A stretch of DNA of 12,793 bases from Desulfatirhabdium butyrativorans (lineage in GTDB: Bacteria > Desulfobacterota > Desulfobacteria > Desulfobacterales > JAIFKL01). The stretch is taken from assembly GCA_022736535.1 (NCBI GenBank), contig DZCT01000103.1, forward strand, positions 1 to 12,793, read 5' to 3'. Positions within the stretch are counted from its first letter, which is position 1. Every line of letters begins with the position of its first letter. Made by a program: the position numbers and the translations under genes. The notes beneath the pieces are model-generated. The model ran no database searches, was not told the origin of the DNA, and worked only from the letters and a program-made list of their open reading frames with translations. Below, piece after piece: positions 5,942 through 11,170 of the stretch.

Positions 5942-6793
5942 ATGGAAGTAAAAACTTTCGGTGTTATCGGCGCGGGACAGATGGGAAACGGCATTGCACA
6001 GGTTGCGGCAATGAGCGGCTTGAATGTTATCATGAACGACATCAAAGATGAGTTTGTGGAACGCGGGCTTGCAAATATCACAAAACTTTTGGGCAAAAGC
6101 GTCGAAAAAGGAAAGATGTCTGCCGGGGAAAAAGATGCGGTTATGGGACGCATCAAAACCAGCGTGAACATCAAAGACATGGCGGCTGCGGACTTTGTTG
6201 TGGAAGCGGCAACCGAGAATGAAACCCTGAAATTCGGGGTATTCAAAAACCTCGATGAAGTCTGTGCGCCGCATGTGATTCTGGCGACCAATACCTCGTC
6301 CATTCCCATCGGTCGGATTTCCGCCCAGACCAAAAGACCGGATAAAGTCATCGGTATGCACTTTATGAATCCTGTGCCGGTGATGAAGCTGGTGGAAGTC
6401 ATCCGGGGGCTGGCGACATCGGATGAAACTTTCAAAACCACATGGGATTTGTCTGTGAAATTCGGCAAAACGCCGGCGCAGGCAAATGACTACCCTGGTT
6501 TTATCGCGAACCGGATTCTGCTGCCCATGATTAACGAGGCGGTTTTCTGCCTGTATCACAGCGTCGGCACCGCGGAAGATATTGACACCGTGATGAAACT
6601 CGGCATGAATCATCCCATGGGACCGCTGGCATTGGCAGACCTGATCGGATTGGACACCTGCCTTGCCATAATGGAAACCCTTTACAACGGGTTTAAAGAT
6701 TCCAAATATCGCCCCTGCCCTCTGTTTCGGAAATACGTTGAAGCGGGCTGGCTCGGCAGAAAGACCGGACGCGGGTTTTACGAATACAAATAA
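5942..6793 (+). CDS. 3-hydroxybutyryl-CoA dehydrogenase
   Basis: This enzyme interconverts 3-hydroxyacyl-CoA and 3-ketoacyl-CoA with NAD(P), feeding or drawing from the thiolase upstream. The N-terminal Rossmann domain opens with GVIGAGQMGNGIAQ (7-20). The catalytic set is Ser119 (NTSSIPI), His140 (GMHFMNPVPVM), Glu152 (LVEVIRG) and Asn190 (FIANRILLP). The C-terminal helical dimerisation domain ends with WLGRKTGRGFYEYK. The 283-aa length is typical of the short bacterial Hbd/PaaH form without a fused hydratase. I chose the ATG at 5942 because AAGGAG (5930-5934) lies 7 bp before it; a TTG one codon earlier is unlikely. The 80-bp gap from the thiolase holds a short GGTCAGAGGTCAGAGG direct repeat and no terminator, so co-transcription is likely. 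No enoyl-CoA hydratase gene follows in this window. Confidence 0.94.
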   Translation: MEVKTFGVIGAGQMGNGIAQVAAMSGLNVIMNDIKDEFVERGLANITKLLGKSVEKGKMSAGEKDAVMGRIKTSVNIKDMAAADFVVEAATENETLKFGVFKNLDEVCAPHVILATNTSSIPIGRISAQTKRPDKVIGMHFMNPVPVMKLVEVIRGLATSDETFKTTWDLSVKFGKTPAQANDYPGFIANRILLPMINEAVFCLYHSVGTAEDIDTVMKLGMNHPMGPLALADLIGLDTCLAIMETLYNGFKDSKYRPCPLFRKYVEAGWLGRKTGRGFYEYK

Positions 6794-6811
6794 TTGAGAA
6801 TTGAGGATTGA

Positions 6812-6846
6812 GAATTGAGAATTGTTTATTTCTCAATTCTCAATTC
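6812..6846. promoter_or_regulatory. AT-rich 13-bp inverted repeat before the XRE-cupin gene
   Basis: GAATTGAGAATTG (6812-6824) and CAATTCTCAATTC (6834-6846) are perfect inverted repeats around a 9-base spacer, ending two bases before the AAGGGGG ribosome binding site. Extra TTGAGAATTGAGGATTGAG copies precede it at 6793-6811. It could be an operator for the adjacent regulator, an RNA hairpin masking its start, or a low-complexity repeat. Confidence 0.5.
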
Positions 6847-6858
6847 CAAGGGGGTTTT

Positions 6859-7410
6859 ATGGCGGCAAAAAAAACAGAAAAGATCGTTTCAGTCGGAAGT
6901 AAAATAAAGAAAGTCAGAACAGAGAAAAATTTCACGCTTGAACAGGTTGCCAATCAGACCGGATTTTCAACCGAATATCTCAGAGATTTGGAAGCCGGAA
7001 ACGTCATTCCGCCGGTAGGGACGCTGTTGCAGATTGCAAGAGCTTTGGAGATAGAATCCGGTTTTTTTCTGAAAGAACAGGAATCAACGCTTAAAGACCG
7101 TGTGGATGCTTACGCCAAGCGCACGGACAACTACGCCTATACCACGCTGACGCCCGGAGCGGAAAATAAGCACCTGAAAGCATTCCGGGTTACGATTGAT
7201 TCCATGCAGAATCACAAAGGCGTGGGATACCAGCACGAAGGAGAGGAATTTGTTTATGTGCTGGGAGGCAAAGTTGAAATTACGGTGGGCGAAAATGTCA
7301 ATACGCTGGGCGAGGGTGAATCGCTTCATTTTAATTCGGGAATCAAGCACATGCTGAGAAATGTCAGCGAGGAAAAGGCAGAACTTTTAGTCGTGATTTA
7401 CGGACCGTAA
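6859..7410 (+). CDS. XRE-family regulator with C-terminal cupin domain
   Basis: This is a predicted transcription regulator whose cupin domain would sense a small molecule or metal. Residues 11-70 form an XRE helix-turn-helix (GSKIKKVRTEKNFTLEQVAN, then FSTEYLRDLEAG and PPVGTLLQIARAL). Residues about 105-183 form a single cupin_2 barrel with GYQHEGEEFVYVLGGKVEI and GESLHFNSGIKHMLRN. His126, Glu130 and His164 could bind a metal, but the first histidine of the usual HxH pair is Tyr/Gln here. I chose the ATG at 6859, giving 183 aa, because AAGGGGG (6848-6854) precedes it; a longer frame from 6808 would translate the inverted repeat. Its position between two acyl-CoA genes suggests that it controls them and probably itself. 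The ligand is unknown, though an acyl-CoA-related one is a reasonable guess. Confidence 0.88.
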   Translation: MAAKKTEKIVSVGSKIKKVRTEKNFTLEQVANQTGFSTEYLRDLEAGNVIPPVGTLLQIARALEIESGFFLKEQESTLKDRVDAYAKRTDNYAYTTLTPGAENKHLKAFRVTIDSMQNHKGVGYQHEGEEFVYVLGGKVEITVGENVNTLGEGESLHFNSGIKHMLRNVSEEKAELLVVIYGP

Positions 7411-7416
7411 GTGCAG

Positions 7417-7435
7417 AGCGGGTTTTAAACCCGCT
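7417..7435. terminator. Hairpin after the XRE-cupin gene
   Basis: AGCGGGTTT (7417-7425) and AAACCCGCT (7427-7435) pair almost end to end, starting seven bases after the stop codon. The position suits a terminator, but only TT follows the stem, so termination would be weak. It may be an interspersed palindrome. Confidence 0.4.
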
Positions 7436-7452
7436 TTACGATGTCGAAACGG

Positions 7453-7738
7453 ACTGAAGAGTGAAGCACAAAAAACTGGAACACGAAAGCGCGAAAGAAG
7501 CGAAAAACACGAAATTAGCTCCTATATTTTATATATCTCGTTCCCGCGCGCCGCATCCCCATTCCGGAGTGCTAAAATGAAATTTTAGCAAAGCAAAAGC
7601 AAAAATTTCGCTACGCTCATTTTTGCACTCCGGAGATATTTTCCCACACAGCGGGCGGAATGAGGAAAATTCTCTTTCGTGGCTTTCGCAACTTTCGCAC
7701 TTTCGTGGTAATCTTTTTTCGTGCTTCAATCTTCAATC
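7453..7738. repeat. ~285-bp element with long imperfect inverted arms
   Basis: The left arm (7453-7514: TGAAGAGTGAAGCAC, AACACGAAAGCGCGAAAG, AACACGAAA) matches the reverse complement of the right arm (7674-7738: TTTCGTGG, CTTTCGCACTTTCGTGG, GTGCTTCAATCTTCAATC) with a few substitutions and 1-2 base indels. The interior carries the CCGGAGTGC hairpin, so one repeat sits inside another. Confidence 0.65.
7563..7634 (+). repeat. CCGGAGTGC hairpin element, copy 1
   Basis: TCCGGAGTGC opens and GCACTCCGGA closes the element. Inside are GCTAAAATGAAATTTTAGC and AAATTTCGCTACGCTCATTT. Copies 2 (8954-9029) and 3 (10330-10401, opposite orientation) have the same ends and the same inner motifs. Confidence 0.85.
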
Positions 7739-7751
7739 AAAGGGGTGAATT

Positions 7752-8906
7752 ATGTTTTTTAAGCTTACAGACGAACAACTCATGATTCAGTCTATGGTCA
7801 GAGAGTTTTCAAGAAAAGTCGTCGCGCCGACCGCCGCAGAGCGCGACAAAACCAAAGAATTTCCCGCAGACAATTTCAAAAAAATGGGCGAACTGGGCCT
7901 CATGGGAATGATGGTGCCGCCTGAGTACGGCGGCGAGGGAACAGACACCGTCAGTTATGTGCTTGCGCTTTCCGAAATCGCCTATTCATGCGCCTCCACC
8001 GCGGTTGTGATGTCCGTGCATAACTCCATTGTCTGCGAAAGTCTCAATAAATTCGCAACAGAGGCGCAGAAGAAAAAATATCTCCCCCGACTGACCTCTG
8101 CCGAATGGATCGGCGCGTTTGCCCTGACCGAACCCCATGCCGGTTCTGATCCGGTTTCTCAGGCAACCACCGCCGTGCGCGACGGCAAATTCTATGTTAT
8201 CAACGGAAACAAGCGTTTTATCACTACCGGAAAAAATGCGGGATTGATCATTGTCACGGCAAAAACAGATGAATCCAAGAAGCATAAGGGCATCAGTGCT
8301 TTTCTCGTGGAAAACGGAACGCCGGGTCTGACAGTCGGTCATATTGAAGACAAGCTGGGATTGCGGGCTTCGGATACCACCGATCTGATTTTCGAGAATT
8401 GCCGCGTGCTTGCCGAAAACATGCTGGGCAAAGAAGGCGAGGGATTCAAAATTGCCATGACAGCGTTGGACTGCGGGCGCATCGGGATTGCCGCACAGTC
8501 CGTTGGGGTTGCCCGTGCCGCATTGGATGCCGCAGTGAAATATGTCAAAGAAAGAGATCAGTTCGGTCAGAAAGTTGCAAAATTTCAGGGCATTCGCTGG
8601 ATGGTTGCGGACATGGCAACAGAAATCGAAGCCGCACAGCAGTTGATGTTCTCGGCGGCGGCAATGAAAGACAGGGGCGAGAAATATACGAAAGAGGCTT
8701 CGATGGCAAAGCTCTTTGCCTCCGAAATGGTCAACCGCATTACCGGAAAATGTCTCCAACTGCACGGCGGATACGGCTTCACCAAAGATTATCCTATCGA
8801 GCGTATGTACAGAGATGCACGGGTTTTTACGATTTATGAAGGCACTTCGGAAATTCAGCGCATTGTGATTTCAGATCAGATATTCAAAGACAAACGCCAG
8901 TCCTGA
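7752..8906 (+). CDS. Short-chain (butyryl-type) acyl-CoA dehydrogenase
   Basis: This FAD enzyme oxidises a short acyl-CoA to the trans-2-enoyl-CoA and passes electrons to ETF. In sulfate-reducing or syntrophic bacteria this is the first step of butyrate-type beta-oxidation. Its 384 aa is standard. Visible signatures are FALTEPHAGSDP (123-134) on the flavin face, KLGLRASDTT (211-220), CGRIGIAAQSVG (241-252), LHGGYGFTKDYPIERMYRD (337-355) and the catalytic base Glu363 in IYEGTSEIQR (361-370). Glutamate at that place is typical of short- and medium-chain members. AAGGGGTG (7740-7747) is its ribosome binding site. It is separated from the XRE-cupin gene by 341 bp of repeats, so it may have its own promoter. 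No ETF or hydratase genes are adjacent in the window. Exact substrate length is not decidable; bcd or acdA would be usual names. Confidence 0.94.
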   Translation: MFFKLTDEQLMIQSMVREFSRKVVAPTAAERDKTKEFPADNFKKMGELGLMGMMVPPEYGGEGTDTVSYVLALSEIAYSCASTAVVMSVHNSIVCESLNKFATEAQKKKYLPRLTSAEWIGAFALTEPHAGSDPVSQATTAVRDGKFYVINGNKRFITTGKNAGLIIVTAKTDESKKHKGISAFLVENGTPGLTVGHIEDKLGLRASDTTDLIFENCRVLAENMLGKEGEGFKIAMTALDCGRIGIAAQSVGVARAALDAAVKYVKERDQFGQKVAKFQGIRWMVADMATEIEAAQQLMFSAAAMKDRGEKYTKEASMAKLFASEMVNRITGKCLQLHGGYGFTKDYPIERMYRDARVFTIYEGTSEIQRIVISDQIFKDKRQS

Positions 8907-8915
8907 GTAGTTGTA

Positions 8916-8944
8916 GTAGGGTGGGCATTTCATGCCCACCCTAC
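8916..8944. terminator. GTAGGGTGGGCAT palindrome, copy 2, after the acyl-CoA dehydrogenase
   Basis: Thirteen-base-pair arms (8916-8928 and 8932-8944) pair around TTC, beginning ten bases after the stop codon. The stem is GC-rich but has no T-tract. It belongs to the same repeat family as 222-251 and 12744-12772, so any terminator role may be secondary. Confidence 0.5.
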
Positions 8945-8953
8945 CGATTCTGA

Positions 8954-9029
8954 TCCGGAGTGCTAAAATGAAATTTTAGCATAACTGCTAAAGTGCTAAA
9001 ATTCGCTCCGCTCATTTCAGCACTCCGGA
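8954..9029 (+). repeat. CCGGAGTGC hairpin element, copy 2
   Basis: This has the same orientation as copy 1. It runs TCCGGAGTGCTAAAATGAAA, a short duplication of GCTAAAGTGCTAAAA in the middle, then TTCGCTCCGCTCATTTCAGC and ACTCCGGA. Downstream, GTTCCC and GGGAAC (about 9051-9073) form another small hairpin before the AI-2E gene. Confidence 0.85.
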
Positions 9030-9109
9030 GTAGAATGGACTAGAATGACGTTCCCGGACAAGGCATGGGAACGAGAGTTCAACCGAGCAATTTATAAGAT
9101 GATAAAAAA

Positions 9110-10285
9110 ATGACTCAATTTCCGAATTTTGATAAAGAAGATTCTCTTTCCCGTCCCTGGGACACCATATTTCAAATTGCAACCCGGTTTCTGGCCTGGG
9201 GTTCATTATTTTCTATTCTTTATATTCTCAGGTCTTTTTTCTTACTCATCTTTTTTACCTTTGTTTTCGGATACATCCAAACCAGCGGTATTGCTCATCT
9301 TGAAAAGCTGATAAGAAACCGAACCCTGCGGGTGCTGTTTGTCGCAACAATATTTCTAAGCATACTGATTGCTGTCGGCATTTTTCTCGTGCCGAAAGTA
9401 AAAAGACAGACAGAAATTTTTATCGGTCAGTTTCCCAATTATATCATCCGGGTGGATAAAGAAATTTTTGAACTGGCAAATAAATATCCTTTTTTAAAAG
9501 AAGCGATACCGGAATTGAAAAAAGAAGAAATATCTTCTCAAACAGAGGACAGCAAGAAGTTAAAAAATTCTCCGACAGCATCTCTTTTTCAGCAATTTTT
9601 AGGATTTGGAGAAGATGCCGGGGCTTTCAAAAATGTAAATCAGATTATAGACACTCTGGGAGAAATCAGCGGCAGAATTGCGGCGATTACCTCGGCTTTT
9701 CTGCTTTCGCTGCTGTTTTCCTTTCTGATAGTGCTTGACTTGCCCAGATTGAGCAGGAGTGTGGCAGAAATTGAAAATACAAAACTCCGCTTTATTTATG
9801 CAGAGACAGCAGACACGATAAAGAGTTTTTCACAGGTGCTGGGGCGGGCGCTGGAGGCTCAGTTTCTGATTGCCATCGTAAACAGCATTTTGACCGCGAT
9901 AGGCATATATCTGCTCGGTCTCGGTGAAAATGTGGCTTTTCTGTCGGTCATTGTATTTTTTTGCAGCTTTATTCCGGTGATGGGCATATTTATGAGTTCT
10001 GCCCCGATATGCCTGATTGCATTGCAGACATCCGGGCTGCAAATTATGATTCTTGCGATCATTTTGATTATTGTCATTCATATCATTGAAGGATATATAT
10101 TGAATCCGAGAATTTACGGTTCATATATGCGTATCAACCCGGTGATTGTCTTAATCATCCTCACCATCGGCGGAAAGCTTTTTCATTTTTGGGGACTGCT
10201 CTTAGGCGTGCCGGTCTGTACCTATATTTTCGGATACGCCATTCGGACAAAACATGAAGAAGATGAGACAATTAAGAATCCCTAA
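9110..10285 (+). CDS. AI-2E family membrane transporter
   Basis: This polytopic inner-membrane protein belongs to the AI-2E/UPF0118 family (PF01594). Members have been tied to autoinducer-2 export and to Na+/H+ antiport, so the substrate here is open. Hydrophobic segments lie near residues 27-58 (probably two helices), 74-95, 190-212, 250-270, 273-298, 300-325 and 340-375. A soluble region of ~90 residues (98-186) sits between the third and fourth groups. Family signatures are FIPVMGIFMSSAP (287-299), EGYILNPRIYG (327-337) and GGKLFHFWGLLLGVPV (354-369). Its 391 aa is slightly long, because of charged insertions such as KKEEISSQTEDSKK. The ATG at 9110 follows an A-rich stretch with only a weak AAGATGAT, so initiation may be inefficient. 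It stands alone, with hairpin elements on both sides. Confidence 0.88.
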   Translation: MTQFPNFDKEDSLSRPWDTIFQIATRFLAWGSLFSILYILRSFFLLIFFTFVFGYIQTSGIAHLEKLIRNRTLRVLFVATIFLSILIAVGIFLVPKVKRQTEIFIGQFPNYIIRVDKEIFELANKYPFLKEAIPELKKEEISSQTEDSKKLKNSPTASLFQQFLGFGEDAGAFKNVNQIIDTLGEISGRIAAITSAFLLSLLFSFLIVLDLPRLSRSVAEIENTKLRFIYAETADTIKSFSQVLGRALEAQFLIAIVNSILTAIGIYLLGLGENVAFLSVIVFFCSFIPVMGIFMSSAPICLIALQTSGLQIMILAIILIIVIHIIEGYILNPRIYGSYMRINPVIVLIILTIGGKLFHFWGLLLGVPVCTYIFGYAIRTKHEEDETIKNP

Positions 10286-10329
10286 CAGCAGGCGGGGATG
10301 TAAGTCAGCAATGCTGTTAAGTTAAGCCT

Positions 10330-10401
10330 TCCGGAGTGCTGAAATGAGCGTAGCGAAATTTTAGCAAAAAAAATGCTAAAATTTCATTTTAGCACTCCGG
10401 A
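10330..10401 (-). repeat. CCGGAGTGC hairpin element, copy 3 (reverse)
   Basis: This copy is flipped relative to copies 1 and 2. The GAAATGAGCGTAGCGAAATT half comes first and GCTAAAATTTCATTTTAGC last. The ends TCCGGAGTGC and GCACTCCGGA are intact. With copy 2 it brackets the AI-2E gene. Confidence 0.85.
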
Positions 10402-10409
10402 TCAAACCC

Positions 10410-10612
10410 ACAATCCCCCCTTGAGGGCAGTGCCGTCAGGTTCTTGTTGTTACGAGGCTCTGCCTCGTAACATCGGAAACAGCGGCTCTGCCGCAGCCCG
10501 GGATTTCGTCTCACAGTGCCGCAGCCGGGAATCCCTCCCGCCGGACTGCGGCAGAGCCTCGTAACGAGAAACTGAAAGAACTTAACAGCCATGCCCCTTT
10601 GAGGGGGGAGTT
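10410..10612. mobile_element. ~200-bp palindromic element, MITE-like
   Basis: The outer ends are imperfect inverted repeats. CCCCCCTTGAGGGCAGTGCC followed by GTCAGGTTCTTG on the left matches the reverse complement of AAAGAACTTAACAGCCATGC and CCCTTTGAGGGGGG on the right. Inside lie a perfect 10-bp stem (GTTACGAGGC 10449-10458 and GCCTCGTAAC 10462-10471) and GCGGCTCTGCCGC. A second CTGCGGCAGAGCCTCGTAAC near 10546 can pair with the first. There is no coding capacity. Confidence 0.55.
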
Positions 10613-10687
10613 TGAAGTGTCCGCCCTTAACAACTTAACGGCATTGACCTAACCCCGCCCTACTTTGCGTCACATGAGTTACAGATT

Positions 10688-11152
10688 ATGATGGAAGCAG
10701 TCATTTACATCGGCATACAGGCAAGCGGAAAATCCACGTTTTATAAGGAAAATTTCTTCAAAACGCATGTCAGAATCAATCTCGATATGCTCAAAACAAG
10801 ACATCGTGAAAAACTGCTGTTTGAAGCATGTTTGCAGATGAAACAGTCATTTGTGATAGACAACACGAATCCCACCCGTAATGACAGAAACAGATATATT
10901 GCTCCTGCAAAAGACTCGGGATTTCACATCACAGGTTACTATTTCAGGTCGGATATTTCCTCGGCATTGTCCAGAAACAGCCGCCGGGAAGGGCGTGAAC
11001 GCATACCGGAAAAAGGAGTAAGGGCGACTTCCTCACGTCTTGAACTGCCGTCATATAATGAAGGCTTTGATGAGCTTTACTATGTGATGATAGACGATGA
11101 GAAGAAATTTAAGGTTACGAAATGGAAGGAGACGAGCAGGAGCCGAACATGA
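10688..11152 (+). CDS. Small P-loop kinase, polynucleotide-kinase-like
   Basis: This is a predicted ATP-dependent kinase of the AAA_33/T4 Pnkp-like group, which phosphorylates nucleic acid 5' ends or small molecules. The Walker A loop is GIQASGKST (9-17). NLDML (31-35) places the probable catalytic Asp33. FVIDNTNPTRNDR (55-67) is the strand and DNTN motif typical of the group. SRNSRREGRERIPEKGV (about 95-111) resembles the arginine-rich lid, and NEGFDELYYV (124-133) is the family's EGFD tail. The 154-aa length corresponds to the kinase domain alone, with no phosphatase or ligase module. The ATG at 10688 is immediately followed by a second ATG; neither has a good ribosome binding site. The SUMF1-domain gene starts 18 bp after the stop, so they likely form an operon. 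The substrate is unknown. Confidence 0.78.
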   Translation: MMEAVIYIGIQASGKSTFYKENFFKTHVRINLDMLKTRHREKLLFEACLQMKQSFVIDNTNPTRNDRNRYIAPAKDSGFHITGYYFRSDISSALSRNSRREGRERIPEKGVRATSSRLELPSYNEGFDELYYVMIDDEKKFKVTKWKETSRSRT

Positions 11153-11153
11153 C

Positions 11154-11163
11154 AGGAGGAGGA
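11154..11163 (+). promoter_or_regulatory. Strong ribosome binding site of the SUMF1 gene
   Basis: AGGAGGAGGA lies 7 bp before the ATG at 11171 and is the strongest Shine-Dalgarno match in the window. It selects 11171 over the out-of-frame ATG at 11168 region (AATATGAG), and predicts higher translation of this gene than of the kinase before it. Confidence 0.75.
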
Positions 11164-11170
11164 ATATGAG

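Larger units (their letters stand above)
7411..7751. other. Intergenic region made of nested inverted repeats
   Basis: No gene is supported. A short hairpin (7417-7435) follows the XRE-cupin stop. Imperfect long arms (about 7453-7514 and 7674-7738), rich in CACGAAAG/CTTTCGTG, then enclose a CCGGAGTGC hairpin element (7563-7634). The last bases carry AGGGGTG, the ribosome binding site of the acyl-CoA dehydrogenase. Confidence 0.75.
10286..10687. other. Intergenic region of palindromes
   Basis: No gene is supported. A loose 8-bp inverted repeat (10283-10290 with 10312-10319) sits at the AI-2E stop. CCGGAGTGC copy 3 (10330-10401) and a ~200-bp palindromic element (about 10410-10612) follow. The last 75 bp show nothing clear and no good ribosome binding site for the kinase. 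Confidence 0.7.

Noticed and set aside
5876..6613. 245-aa minus-strand frame, with a similar one at 7986-8765
   Set aside because: Both lie opposite well-identified enzymes (3-hydroxybutyryl-CoA and acyl-CoA dehydrogenases) and are rich in His, Arg and Cys, as expected from antisense reading.
10373..10564. 63-aa frame in the palindrome-rich region
   Set aside because: It consists wholly of repeat DNA, and an overlapping frame of equal length exists on the other strand.
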